A DNA stretch of 64,000 nt from Mytilus edulis (GCF_963676685.1 NC_092354.1:26878193-26942192); one strand, 5' to 3'. Shown: positions 28,691 through 41,330, counted from the first letter of the stretch. The notes: a model not told the origin generated them from the sequence alone. Translations and numbers: made by a program.

Positions 28691-31600
28691 TTAATTATCA
28701 AATTTAAAGTGAAAGAATGTCTTGTTGTTTTTTTCAGTCGTATTTGGTTTAGCGAGTCTTTGAACAATATGTTCCTCAGGTTCCTGTGATGAATCTTCCC
28801 TCGCTGGCCACTTGTAACCATATTTACACTTCTGCATGTATCGCAGTATATATTCTCTCTCAACAATATCAACGATCTGGAAAAAAGACAAAAGATGTAA
28901 CAATACCGATCAATTTAAACAAAATAAAAAAAGTTGATGTGTAAGACTTTTATAAAAAAAACTTAACTTGTTTAAAGACCGACATTTTAGTCCAAACCAA
29001 AACAAAATCAAATTATTGAGAACATGTGTAATCAGTTTAGTTCCTCAGCTAGCTTTCAGTTAATTAGCCAGCAAGATTTAGATAAAACATCAGTAATGAC
29101 AAATAAAGTCCAATAAGACTAAACAATAGGCTCACCTATTATCACTGTACCAAAAATGAGTATTAAAACTTAATATTTCCTAATCTGAAACATGCAATAA
29201 CAAAGGACACCAAATGTGATTGATGTCAATAATTAATCTGCAAGTAAAATAAAAGAGAAAGAACATCAACGAAACACAATAAACAAATAACAATAACAAA
29301 GAACCTTTTACCTCAGCAACAAAATTCTGTGTTTTTTTTTGTCCACATTGAAGTTTCACCAATACGAAATTTCCCACATCATGATGCATTAGCCTAAATT
29401 CATAACATAATTATTATAAAAAAAACTTGACATACCATTTCAGTTAATATATATCACACAAATACTAAAACAAATCAAAAAGGAGAGAAGTTTACAATTT
29501 TTTTTTCAAATAAAACTTCATTTCAACAATATCACAATTAATAAAGAATAATATTCCCTTACCTTTTGCAATCTGCTTTGTCTGTTGTCTCCAAGCCATC
29601 TACTTTCTTTGGAGTCACCATGCCATCTGCTTTCTCTGGAGTCACCATGCCATCTGCTTTCTCTGGAGTCACCATGCCATCTTCTTTCTCTGTTGTCTCC
29701 ATACCATCTGATAACTCTGTTGTCTCCAAGCCATCTACTTTCTCTGGAGTCACCATACCATCAGCTTTCTCTGGAGTCACCATGCCATCTGCTTTCTCTG
29801 GAGTCACCATGCCATCTACTTTCTCTGTTGTCTCCATACCATCTGCTTCCTCTGTTGTCTCCATACCATCTGACTTCCCTGTTGTTAACAAGCCACCTGC
29901 TTTCTCTGTTGTCCCAAAGCCATGTACTTTCTCTGGAGTCATCATGCCATCTGCTTTCTCTGGAGTCGCCTTGCCATATACTCTCTCTATTGTCTCCATA
30001 CCATCTACTCTCTCTGTTGTCAACAAGCCATCTGATTTCTCTGTTGTCTCCAGGCCATCTGCTTCCTCTGTTGTCCCAAAGCCATGTACTTTCTCTGGAG
30101 TCATCATGCCATCTGCTTTCTCTGGAGTCACCATGCCATATACTCTCTCTATTGTCTCCATACCATCTACTCTCTCTTTTGTCAACAAGCCATCTGATTT
30201 CTCTGTTGTCTCCAGGCCATCTGCTTCCTCTGTTGTCTCCAAGCAATCTGTTTTCTCAATTATCTCTAACCCATCTACTTTCTCTGAAGACATCATACCA
30301 ACTGCTTTCTCTGTTGTCATCAAGCCATCTGAATTCTCTGTTGTCTTAAAGCTATCATATATCTCTGTTGTCTCCATGCCTTCTGCTTTCGCTGTTGTCT
30401 CCATACCATCTACTTTCTCTGTTGTCTCCAAGACATCTGCCTTTTCTGTTGTCTCCATACCATCTATTTTCTCTGTTGTTTCTAAGCTATCTGCTTTCTC
30501 TGTTATCTCCATGCCATCTGCTGTCTCTGTTGTCTCCAAGACATCTGCGTTCTCTGTTGTTTCCATGCCATCTGCTTTATATGTTGTCTCCATGCCATCT
30601 GCTTTCTCTGGAGTCACCATGCCATATACTCTCTCTATTGTCTCCATACCATCTACTCTCTCTGTTGTCAACAAGCCATCTGATTTCTCTGTTGTCTCCA
30701 GGCCATTTGCTTCCTCTGTTGTCCCAAAGCCATGTACTTTCTCTGGAGTCATCATGCCATCTGCTTTCTCTGGAGTCACCATGCCATATACTCTCTTTAT
30801 TGTCTCCATACCATCTACTCTCTCTGTTGTCAACAAGCCATCTGATCTCTCTGTTATCTCCAGGCCATCTGCTTCCTCTGTTGTCTCCAAGCCATCTGTT
30901 TTCTCAATTATCTGTAACCCATCTACTTTCTCTGAAGACATCATACCAACTGCTTTCTCTGTTGTCATCAAGCCATCTGAATTCTCTGTTGTCTTAAAGC
31001 TATCACATATCTCTGTTGTCTCCATGCCTTCTGTTTTCGCTGTTGTCTCCATACCATCTACTTTCTCTGTTGTCTCCAAGACATCTGCGTTCTCTGTTGT
31101 TTCCATGCCATCTGCTTTATATGTTGTCTCCATGTCTTCTGCTTTCTCTGTTGTCTCCATGCCTTCTGCTTTCGCTGTTGTCTCCAAGACATCTGCTTTC
31201 TCTGTTTTCTCCATACCATCTACTTTCTCTGTTGTCTCTAAGCTATCTGATGTCCCTGTTGTCTCCATGCCATCGGATATCTTTGTTGTCTTCAATCCAT
31301 CTGCTTTTTCTATACCATTAACTGTCATATTTTCTGTACCAATATCATTTACTGCACCAACGTCTATATCCATACTATCAATGTCATATGTCATTTCTAG
31401 AATATTTCCAAATACACTGCTTATCAGATCAGAACCAAATAAATCCATTGATAAATCTGGTGTGCTTTGTTCTTCCAAAACAACTAAATCATCGTCAAAT
31501 GGTTCTTTTGGTTTTTCCATTTGCAAAAGTACAACAAAGTGATTTGGCACCCATTCTGAAGGTTTATCGTCAATTCCTCCTGTGTTTGTCCACATAATAT

Positions 31601-34600
31601 GTGCTGGAAGTAGGTCTGTATTGTATGTCTGCTTGAATGGAAAAAAGTGTCTATGAAGGTCATTTCTGATGGTTAGTCCAGCATACACTGGATACACTGA
31701 GACAACCTCTCTGAGTAACGCATTGGAAATTGCTGCTATTTGCCAAATACCCATATAAGCCGCATGATGGGCGACACTTAGAACCTCTTGCTCAAATATG
31801 GACTCAATGTTGTGCTTTGATAAGTGTTGAACCATATAAAATGGCGAAAACATCGCATATTGCTTTGCTATATCCCTTTTTCTGGTTCCACCTCTCTCCA
31901 AATAATGGTCATCAAGGTATTTTTGCTTCTGCTGTACTAGCTCAAACACTATTCTAATTCTCATTTCCTTGAAGTGTTCTTCTGTTCCATATGCAATTAA
32001 ACTTGCACAACGTGCCAAACAATTTCCATCCCCATAAATAGTTGTTGGATAAAATCCCTTATCCATATATTCTCCTGTTACAAGTGGCAATGAACCTTTG
32101 TCTATTTCACGCTTGTGAGACACAATATATATGTCTTGCTGGTTTGTCACTGGAGGAAGTTTCCCTACATCTCTAACAAGATCTTCAACCTGTTCATAAT
32201 GAGTGCATGAATTTAACTGTTCATACAGATCTGGGAAAACTATATAATCAACAACTAATGTTTTGCTAACACCATCCTGTATCCAAACCTTATCCAATGT
32301 TTCAACACCATCCGGTGTCTCAACACCATCCACTGTCTCAACCTCATCCACTGTTTCAACCTCATCCACTGTCTCAACCTCATCCACTGTCTCAACACCA
32401 TCTGGTGTCACCATACCAGCTGCATCAACGCCATCTGTTGTGGTATTCTGTTTTGTTTTGACTTCTTTGTTCACTGTTTGTCTTTTGTTTCTTTTCAGTC
32501 CTTTCTTAGGTTTACATTGGTCTTGTCCATTTCCAGCTTGCATTAATCTTGTCACTTTCCATTCATCCACATATGCTTTGTTGGTACAACAATTATAATT
32601 TTCAAGCAAACATTCTTCACAAAAGCAAGTCAAATTTCTGGTCTGGATCATGTTTGGATCATCTATAAGACTTTTGATACTGTGTATTTTTTGTGTTCCT
32701 GGCACTGTTTTACAATTAAAGCTTTTATCATGGTCTATTTCTGTCTTTCCTACTAAAATATAGTGTGTCTTATGGTGTTGATGAGCTTCCTTCTCATCTT
32801 TGCTATTCTTTGTAAGAAAATGAACAGCACTTTCTGCATTACTTATGACTGCTTGGTTTGATTTCACTGCTCTACTAAGCTTTGATTTCACAACTGCCAC
32901 TACCTGGTCTCCAGGTCCTTTGCCATGACGACTTCCAAAGTAAGATCTATGAATTTTCACATTTGAGTTACAAATATAACTGAAGGGAATTTTGCTCTTA
33001 TACTGTGATGAACACCCATCTGTAAATTCAAACAATGTGTCACACTGAATATTTTTCTCTTTTAAATGTTCAATAGTTTTATTTTCAAACCAATTAACTG
33101 CGTGTGCATCATGGCGAATATCTTCACTTAAAAACACAACATCTTCCTTAACTGTACTATTGCATCCATTCTCATTATACTTGTAATAACACACCACAGG
33201 GTGTACTGTTATTTGAGTATGAATCCAGTAGAGAAACTGTGGTTCATCTTGAAACTCACAAACATAGTTACGTCCAAAGTCTAGCACTGCAATCACACAG
33301 TTTACAGGTGGGTGCTGTGAAATATTCTGGAATTGACCTAATTCCCAATGGGCAATAAATAAATGTTTTTTCAGGAATAAAATCTCAGAACACAATTCAT
33401 CAATTAAAGTGTTGCTGTTCGAACTTTTGAGAATGAGGCCTTTCTTTTTTTCTTTGTTGTCAGTGACGGCCCATACATAATAGTCTACCCCATATTTGTT
33501 GGTCACGTCCTTTAAATGAGTTCTCATCTTCTGTTCTCCACATATGTTGCAAAGCCCATCAATACAATCTTTCTTGTGGTACTGGTTATCCCCTTTTGGA
33601 CACATAACTATATTAACAGCACAGTATTTGTCCTTGATTTTCAGTTCCTCTGCATTTTCACAAGAACGGCCAATTAATTTATTGACCGTCTTCAACTTCA
33701 GTTCTACATTTAAACAGTATTCACATAAACACTGCTGCAATTGTTGATCACAAAATGTTTTAACATTTTTGGGGCGCAGTGATGCAAACTTGCTTTTTCC
33801 TAACTTCACGCTTGGATTCTTTTCCTTATAGATTTGAAATGTGTCTAACAATGATCTGTGCATTATGTGTGCTGCTTTTCCATCTTTGTTAACCAACCTT
33901 TTGTCTGGCAATGGTGTGGATATCTGTGGGTGTAGAAAAAAATCTTTAACGTCTTCAGTTATTTCCTCAGGGATTTTATCTGATCTGACTTTGTATTCAT
34001 TCAGCATGTTCAGTTCTGAACATTTATTTAGGTAAGACCATTTGATGCCCAGGTGTCTGCTTACATTCTTAGCACTTTTAACTTTAGACTGTATGCATGC
34101 TGATACTAATGCTCGACGTAAGGTTTTCTCAGATTTCTTATTACTGCTTTTTAGTCGAAATATTTGTCTTTTTATATTATTAAAGCAATAGGTTTCTACT
34201 TTTCTCTTTTTTGGTGTGGTTATTCCTACTCTTGCAAGAGCTGCATGTTTCTTGGGTGATGCATTACTTATTATATTCATGACTACTCTTGCCATTTTTT
34301 CTGCACATTTTGGGAGATACTGCTTTACTCTTTGTGTTGCTTTTTCTTCAGCTGAAGGACTACTAAAAACTGAATTACCATTTGCTGGCTTTGTTCTTGT
34401 CTTTTTGTTCTGCGACATTTTTCTCATTCGGTCCTTTTCCTTAACACGTCTTTTTTTCTGGCAAGATGATCTTCTACGAGAATCTTGCTTTTTTATTCGC
34501 CAGTATTCGCGCTGTTCTAAGATTTTTTGTCTTGTCTTTGGTTTTATTCTCTTCTTTTCTATTCCAAGGGCTTTTTGTTTTTCTCTATGTCTTTTAGCTC

Positions 34601-37600
34601 TAATACGATTTCCTTCTCTTATTTGTTCTATTTCTGTTTCAGTTTTTTCCTTCAGTCTATTCTCTTTGGCTTGCTCTGCATTCTTCTTTTTTATCTCCAA
34701 ATAATCTAAAAAGAAAAAGAAAGAATCAAGGTCGACATACTTTTATTGTGATTTAAACATGGGTCTTAGCAATTGTGGGGGATAAAATATGCGAAAAACA
34801 AAGGCCTGTGTTTAAAATATTCAAAATTTATGGCCACAATGAATATTTCGATTATAATGTTGTTTTTTTAGAGAACATAGACTATACCGACATTTTCAAC
34901 AATTTAATGAGGTTTTCATGCACTAACTATACTGTGATGTTGTCAATTTTAGTGTAAATATTTACACAGTCATATAGACACATCTTTGAAACCAGAATGC
35001 TACAGATGATTGGCACCAAATTTGGTAAATTTTTTACAAGTAGTTTCAGCAAAAAAGATGTTTTAACAAGAATGTGTCTATAGTACAGGGATGGCCCACT
35101 CCCACTATCATTTCTATGTTCAGTGGGCCGTGAAATTGGGATCAAAACTCTTAATTTGGCATTTAAATTAAAAAGATCATATCACAGGGAACATGAGTAC
35201 TAAGTGTCAGGTTGATTGGACTTCAACTTCATCAAAAACTACCTTGACCAAAAACTTTAACCTGACACTGGACACGGGACAGATGGACGAATGAATGCAG
35301 AGACCAGAAAACATAATGCCACTACTATTGTAGGTGGGGCATAAAAAGTTTTCAATGCGTGACAAATGCCAAATGAAGCGTTAGTTCACACAGCCCTTCT
35401 GGCCAGATAACTTATTAGGAGTCCTTACCAGGTCTTAATTTCAGGTTTTCTCTGTATCTTTTTTGTTTCTCTGCATTGCTGAGTTTTGGTACATGCATAA
35501 ATCCTTCTTCTTCAGCTGGTTTTTCTTTCCTAGGCCTCATCTCCATTCTGTAAATACCAAAATAAGCCAAATGAACTGTAATTCAAGCGTTTTCTACTAT
35601 AATCAAAATGTCACATTTCTCTTTCAATGTATGAATGTGAAACACTGTTACTTTTTACATCATTTTATGGTTAAGATGTCCATAATCACAAAGCAAAATA
35701 TTTTATATTTGTGGTTTATCATTATATATCTTTCAAATTTAACAGACTATAGGTACAAAAATGTTCTTCTGTTTTAAAAACATGTAGAATGTTTTCAATA
35801 TTGCAGTCATAACGATGCTGATATGATCAATCATCATTATGTCAAAATGTTGCGACATTTGACACCATTTTGTTTAACATTAAAGGTCAATATTCACATA
35901 TATAACCTAATTTGTTAACACTTGTTTACCTTGGACTATAAATATATTTTGAGACAATAATTCTGTTTCAAGAACACAAAAAATATGTTCTTTAAAATAA
36001 AATGATGACTGTTCTATTACAGTAATATAGTATAATACTTTGCCAAACAGTTGTTATTTGGACTCGTCTCTTCACAATTTTTTGTTTTTTAAGCAAGTCA
36101 ACATCACATATGTTACTTCATTGTCAAACAGTATTAATTGAATAATATAAACAAGATTATATTTTTTGAAGCAAAAAACAAATAGATTGGAACTCAGGAT
36201 TTTAACATATTTAAAGCATTATTAAACTGATTTTGTTACATTTTTTGGTTTGTCGAGATATGTCAAACTGCTGTGATTTGGACATACATTATTCACGATA
36301 TTTAAAATAAAAAATGGTCAATTTTCACAACTGTTACAAAAAAATTGTAGAATGATGTTGCATAGAATAATTGCACTGTCTTTAAACGATAAAGATCATG
36401 ACTTTTTTGTTTTAAAAGTATAATTATGACAAGAACATTCAAAGTCTAATGTTAAGTAAGTTTAAGTAAATTGTAAACAGGTTATGATTGACCATGATTT
36501 TTTTCCATAAAAGTCACATGTAACATTAGTTGTACATCTTAAGGTAAACTGGTAAATAACAGTCTTTCTTATATTATCATGATAGTTATAAAGAATTTTA
36601 AACCATCCTCTTTAAATTTAAATCTTTATCAAAGACTTCAATTAAGAACTACATCTAAATTAATTTGATGTCAAAATCATGTTATACTGGACATATTTTA
36701 AGTAAGACAAATATCTTTGATGAGTGGTCAAACATCACAGCTGTTGTTTTTTGTGTTGTAAAATTTGTTTATGCATTAAATGTACTTAAATGGTACATTG
36801 ACATGTGGGTGATTTAAGATAAGAAAACAGAACTTTTGATACTTTCAGGTAAAGAGTATATTAAAAGTATTTTTGAACAGGATATGATAACACCAGTGTG
36901 CTTGACAATGTTAACAGGTTGAATTAAGTAAACAGATGTCATGAATGACAATGTTACACCAGCCAAGATCTAATAAATTAATTTCTTATTTGTAACAGTT
37001 ATTTATAATTTTGTATACATTATCAATAATAAGCCTAAAAAAAAGAACAAAACACATTGAGCAATGTTTAATTTATTGTATCAGTCAGACACCAAACTGT
37101 TGTGATGAATGACAGTTTTTTCAGGCAAGAACTGAAAAAAATAAAAAGTCCATAATAACATTGTTATCTTTTTATGGGAAAATGTTCACATGTACAATTC
37201 AGATCTAATGAGGCATGTAATTTTCACCTTTATAAAACAGAAGTATGTAAACAAAACCCATTATAATGTGTTTAAAACATGTTATGATTGGTGATTGATA
37301 GAAATACATTGCTTAGTAACAACTGTGTACTTGACATTTCTGTCCAGGACGTTGAAGTCAACCATCACTTAGTTATTCATGGTTAACATAAACACACATC
37401 CCTATAGATCTATATTTCTTTTTGTTTTCAAAGTGTACATGTATCATAGTAGATTCTTTTTGCAACTTTTTCTTTATCATGACAAGCTTTCTTTTTGATG
37501 ATGTGATGTACAAAAAACATAAGTGATGTTTGACTCTAATTTTAAACCAGACAATGTATGTCAATGATAACATGTGTTATCCATGTCAATACCGAAATCA

Positions 37601-37812
37601 TGCGTATATCTCGTGTCCCTTTCCAAACTCCCCGGGTATTTTATATAAAGTTTGCACTCTTTAAAACAAACATAGCACATTAAAAACCACATATAAACAC
37701 GGGACATTTAATGGATTATTTACTTATAACGGTAACTAATGTTATCATTCTCAACGAACGTGAAAATCCTCAATTTCTAACTGAAAACTTACCTGAGGAA
37801 ATTGCTTGCCAT
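28691..37812 (-). CDS. Transposase-like protein with OTU protease motif (5 exons, 1849 aa)
   Basis: Five exons join in phase on the minus strand: 37793-37812, 35429-35547, 29563-34705, 29312-29393 and 28691-28876. Their sum is 5550 nt, exactly 1850 codons with the stop. Donors are gtaagt, gtaagg, gtaagg and gtaaaa, and each acceptor follows a pyrimidine-rich tract. In order: a basic Lys/Arg-Glu N-terminus (residues ~30-130); a Cys-rich part; a core with Asp522 (VLDFGRN), Asp609 (FTDGCSSQYK), GSRHGKGPGD and Glu671, which I read tentatively as a DDE-type transposase fold; a six-residue repeat (~814-850); an OTU-like domain with GDGNC (Cys942) and NHF (His1102); about 64 nine-residue repeats (~1180-1758); and a C-terminal domain with YKWPARED. 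Similar proteins are, from memory, widespread and unnamed in invertebrates. Introns and the promoter motif suggest a host gene of transposon origin. The function is unknown; deubiquitinase activity is only inferred from the motif. Confidence 0.75.
29563..34705 (-). CDS. Exon 3 of the OTU/transposase-like gene (5.1 kb)
   Basis: This single exon carries almost the whole protein. Its open frame runs from the acceptor 'tttctttttag' to the donor at 29562, where TGC-AAA-AG is followed by gtaaggg. The in-frame TAA at 29559-29561 lies inside that donor, so it is not the real stop if splicing occurs. The open frame has no ATG at its upstream end (the first codon after the acceptor region is TTG), which agrees with the start being in an upstream exon. 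The long plus-strand open frames opposite it (for example 29566-31542) are antisense shadows of the 27-bp repeat. Confidence 0.88.
29572..31309 (-). repeat. Coding minisatellite, 27-bp unit, about 64 copies
   Basis: The repeat encodes nine-residue units of the form D-G-M-E-T-T-E-K-A, with variants such as ADGMVTPEK, VDGLETTEK and SDGLLTTER. All units seen keep the reading frame. There is higher-order structure: a block that includes 'gtcatcaagccatctgaatt' starts at 30316 and again at 30964, 648 bp apart (24 units). The translated region is rich in Asp, Glu, Thr and Gly, so it should be an acidic, probably disordered tail. Copy number is likely to vary between individuals. Confidence 0.9.
32296..32403 (-). 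repeat. Coding minisatellite, 18-bp unit, six copies
   Basis: Six-residue units V-E-T-V-D-E (last ones VETVDG, VETPDG, VETLDK) follow a Lys/Thr-rich linker between the transposase-like core and the OTU-like domain. The unit resembles the core of the nine-residue repeat further downstream (D-G-x-E-T), so the two arrays may share an origin. Confidence 0.8.
34960..35350. repeat. Dispersed repeat in intron 2 of the OTU gene
   Basis: The segment with 'gttgattggacttcaacttc', 'atcaaaaactaccttgacca' and 'cataatgcc...ggggcataaa' matches a bivalve interspersed repeat that I remember from mussel sequences. It lies wholly between exons 2 and 3. No coding sequence is seen in it. Confidence 0.5.
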
Positions 37813-37905
37813 CTTGTATTGTAATAACCAAATCAGATACGGTATTAATCCGGTCGTTTGACTTCCGGTGGAATTGTCTAGAACAATCAACTGCAGATTA
37901 AAATT
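37813..37905 (-). promoter_or_regulatory. Probable TATA-less promoter with ETS motif
   Basis: Immediately upstream of the start codon at 37812, the minus strand reads 'ccaccggaagtcaaacg' (around 37855-37871). CCGGAAGT is the consensus core for ETS-family factors (GABP type), common in TATA-less housekeeping promoters. No TATA box is visible. The motif lies about 50-60 bases upstream of the ATG. This supports the placement of exon 1 but is not proof of transcription. Confidence 0.45.
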
Positions 37906-39500
37906 CATTGGATAATATTGCATAAACTGCATCCAACAACCGTTACTTTTTTGACGGAATATTTTTTATTTTTTTCAGTTGTGTTTATTTTTTTAGGGTC
38001 CATTGCTCTGTACGCCATGCTATAAGAAAAACGTGTTATAACATCAGATGTTTTCAGTGATAACAAGTTTGCGTTCTTTTTATTTAACATTTTGCTTTCT
38101 GTGTGTCTTGTTGCTAACACTGTTATTTGACGGAAAATCGTAATGCTTGGGTTATCTAAATAAATCAAAGTTTTCCTAGAAAACACCACTAAAACAACTT
38201 TATGTTCATAATTTAAATAAAATATTGATTGCACTATGCTTTAAAACCATCAACTTGAACAGAAAATAGTATCATGAACCAAAAATTTTGCTGTGAAAAT
38301 TTGACACTCTGTTGATTTTTGCATTTGTCCGTGATTTTTTTCTCAAAATTAACAGTTTTAACTTCAAATCTTTTTTAATATAACTCCAATCACCATGAAA
38401 TTTTAAGAACTATCTCTTTATTCATTTAGTTTCAATTCTGATATCTAACACTTTTATTTTTATGATTATAATTTGCTCTACACAGGTTATAATGAATGTC
38501 ACTGTAAGTTCCACTGTAGCGTGGAATGGCTCTTATACACAATCTCAATCATACAATTTGACAATTTTTTTCACACAATGCCTGAGTCTCCTAAAAGCGC
38601 CATTGGTGAAGAAAGATACACTTTGAGATCAAAGGTTTTTACTCGATTTTTTTTTTATGGTTAAATGTTTTGTTATCCGATCTTTAGTTTTCTGTGTCGC
38701 GATTTTGGCATGTTTGTCTTTTTGCAACATTGGTTTCCATTGTTCACCCTAAAGCACAGTCCACCCGGCCAAGGATTGACAAATTGTTTTCAGGATGTAA
38801 AATTACCCAAGCGGACCAATACATGTTAGTAAAATAGAACGTCTGGCCTGTTGATTTTAAAGTTTATCGCGAAGACTTGGAGTCTTTGAATTTTCTTGTC
38901 AATTTACTTCTGTGGAGTAATGCATAAGACATGTGTTTGCGGGGTAAAAGTACTGTGTCTTGTATGATTATGACATATTTGAAACTATTTTTTTAATTTG
39001 TTCTTTGTTTTTGAAATTTGTTTTCGGCGACATTTAAAATTCAAGGTAACATAATATTCATCAATAATATAGCTAGAACAAAATAGCTACATCACACTTT
39101 TTAACAACTGTCTGTATAGCAGTCTGCAGACATGTAAACCTTTACTTTTTGCATTTCTGACATTCCCATAGGCTTGATAAAAGTATTAGTTTTCTAGGCC
39201 AGTTCAGATCTACCTGATAATAGTTGTTACATGTATGGCATTCGTATACTTTATTTAGTAATAATAGTATTATCAACTGGCTATTTAATAATTACGTTTA
39301 GCAGTCTTTGTGCTTAGCCACGTATCTGACCGCCCATGGTTGTTAAAGTGCTTTTCTGGCTGTTAAATCATCTCTACAGGACAACAGAATCTAACAGATT
39401 TTTTGTTGGGAAAACTGAGCTCTATCGTCTAATAAAAGTCAGTCAATATTGACATGCATCCCTTCATGTTTTACTCTCAACAATAATTTACTATTTACCG
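37906..39500. other. Non-genic stretch
   Basis: I see no supported gene, no tandem repeat and no clear element ends here. The open frames at 37905-38234 (minus) and 38473-38664 (plus) show no domain and no splice context. Confidence 0.5.
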
Positions 39501-39582
39501 TTGTAATCGGATATATGCTTCTTGTAGAATGCATCTTTGTCGAGGTTATTCTCGCACCAAAATTGTGCATCAGATTCTGGGC

Positions 39583-40065
39583 TTATTCTCTTTCTATTTT
39601 GAAACAAAATTTTCTGTAAAATTCAACATTAAGTCCATCTAGACCAGGAGCTTTATTTAGTTTCATTTTGAATATTGCATCTGTGCATTCCTGCACTGTG
39701 ATTTTTCCTTCACATATATCACTATCACTTAATTTTGGACATTTTTTAATATCGTTAAAGTACTTAATGGTATCTTCTCTATCTTGTTTAGTAGAGGAAT
39801 ATAAATTTTTATAAAAGTTAACTTCAAGGTTAAGTATTTTTTCTTGATCAGTAATTATATTATTGTTTACATCATACAATCTAGTGATGGGTTTTTTGCA
39901 CTGCCTGGCTTTTTCAAGAATAAGAAGTAAGAAGTATTTTTTTCTCCCTCTTCAATCCATTTTACCCTTGATCTAATTTGATTGCCTTTTACTTTTGCAT
40001 TGTATAAATTTCCTAACTCTTGTTCTACTTTCTCTATTTTTTCAATCAAGTAGGTATTTGTTTCA
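39583..40065 (-). pseudogene. L1/Tx1-like LINE reverse transcriptase fragment
   Basis: Two overlapping minus-strand frames give consecutive parts of a non-LTR retrotransposon polyprotein. Upstream is a linker with IRSRVKWIEEGEKNTSYF; downstream is the start of the reverse transcriptase domain with the motif NKAPGLDGLNVEFYRKF. A frameshift near 39870-39885 separates them, and the similarity stops after the first motif block, so the catalytic YxDD box is absent. It is a short dead fragment. The GEKNT.YF and LNKAPGLDG motifs point to the L1/Tx1 group. Confidence 0.8.
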
Positions 40066-40188
40066 TTAACTCTGATGTTATTTTTATGAATTTCATTGTT
40101 TAGTTGTATCAGTTGAATTTCTCATACATTGATTGAATCTTTTTTGTTTAACGCTTATTGTTATTTATTAACTAAAAACAAAAAAACT

Positions 40189-40402
40189 CTTTGGCGATTT
40201 ATTAACTGGTGGCATATATTCAAATCCGTCAGTAGAATTGATTCTAAGTTCAAAATCATGTTCAGCCAATAAGATAACCTTGGAAATACTAATAGCTTTG
40301 GCGATTTATTAACTGGTGGCATATATTCAAATCCGTCAGTAGAATTGATTCTAAGTTCAAAATCATGTTCAGCCAATAAGATAACCTTGGAAATACTAAT
40401 AG
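40189..40402. repeat. Perfect 107-bp tandem duplication
   Basis: The sequence from 'ctttggcgatttattaactg' to 'ggaaatactaatag' occurs twice head to tail with a 107-bp period, at 40189-40295 and 40296-40402. By eye the copies are identical, so the duplication is recent or is an assembly artefact. Confidence 0.9.
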
Positions 40403-40655
40403 CTCAAACAAAATACCATTGAATCAAACACAAGCACTTCCACAATTAATTAAAAATTATTGTTTGAGAATAATGGCACTGCAGATTGGCTGAAAGAACA
40501 CACGGAGAAGCAGAAAAACACTCTAATAGTTAGACGCAGGATAATGGGGACAAAAAGAAAGACAAAGAACCATCACAAGTTTCATCCAAATTTATACTGA
40601 AAACTCAAAATCATCAATTATTGAAGCCAGAATAAACGAAAAAGGAACTTAAATA

Positions 40656-40795
40656 GTTATCAAAAGTACCAGGATTATAATTTTATACGCCAGACGCGCG
40701 TTTCGTCTACATAAGACTCATCAGTGACGCTCAGATCAAAACAGTGAAAAAGCCAAATAAATACAAAGTTGAAGAGAAAGGAGATTAAAATGAGA
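40656..40795 (+). repeat. 'gccagacgcgcgtttcgtct' element, copy 1
   Basis: The copy starts at 'agttatcaaaagtaccagga', continues through 'tacgccagacgcgcgtttcg' and 'tcagtgacgctcagatcaaa', and ends in the segment 'gccaaataaatacaaagttg'. Three other copies are in the window (40985, 42268 and, inverted, 61470). I recall this as one of the commonest Mytilus interspersed repeats. Its class is uncertain (SINE or non-autonomous DNA element). Confidence 0.8.
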
Positions 40796-40984
40796 CAGAT
40801 ATGACAATGTAGATTTATTTTACCGTGTACAATATACGCGGATACAAATGACTGATAAACACTATTTTCAGTAAACTTTGATATAAATTGTATGGCAGAG
40901 ACTGCTAGTAAAGTCTTTAGCACAATTGTCATAATAGCTTACATTTCTATAAACTGGGTTTAACTTATTATCTCTGTATACAAA

Positions 40985-41148
40985 GTTATCAAAGGTACCA
41001 GGATTATAATTTTGTACGCCAGACCCGCGTTTCGTCTACATAAGACTCATCAGTGACGATGAATCAAAATATTTATAAAGCCAAACAGGTAAAAAGTTGA
41101 AGAGCATTGAGGATCCAAAATTCCAAAAAATAGATACGGCTAAGGGAG
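40985..41148 (+). repeat. 'gccagacgcgcgtttcgtct' element, copy 2
   Basis: Starts 'agttatcaaaggtaccagga' and extends to 'gatacggctaaggga'. It is more diverged in the middle ('gacgatgaatcaaaatattt'). It lies ~190 bp after copy 1 in the same orientation and just before the G17 tract. Confidence 0.8.
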
Positions 41149-41166
41149 CTACCACATGATTTTTAT

Positions 41167-41330
41167 GGGGGGGGGGGGGGGGGTATAGGATGAAATTTGA
41201 AAAAAAAATAGGCAGGACAGGAGATTTGAGTAAAAAAAAAAGGCAGGATGAGATACTTGCAAAAAAAAGTCAGGACGACAATTTAGGTAAAAAAAGTCAG
41301 GATAAACTAAAAAAAAAAAAAGATTTCAAA
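41167..41330 (+). repeat. G17 homopolymer and purine-rich tract
   Basis: A run of 17 G (41167-41183) is followed by ~150 bases almost entirely of A and G, with a loose repeat 'aaaaaaaagtcaggac'. Such tracts can form non-B structures and are prone to slippage. The open frame across it (41190-41528) is low-complexity and not a credible gene. Confidence 0.8.

Noticed and set aside
29566-31542. 658-codon plus-strand open frame, with 254-, 209- and 101-codon frames beside it
   Set aside because: All lie opposite the 27-bp coding minisatellite. A repeat unit of 27 bp keeps several frames open, and the minus-strand frame continues into recognisable domains and valid splice sites.
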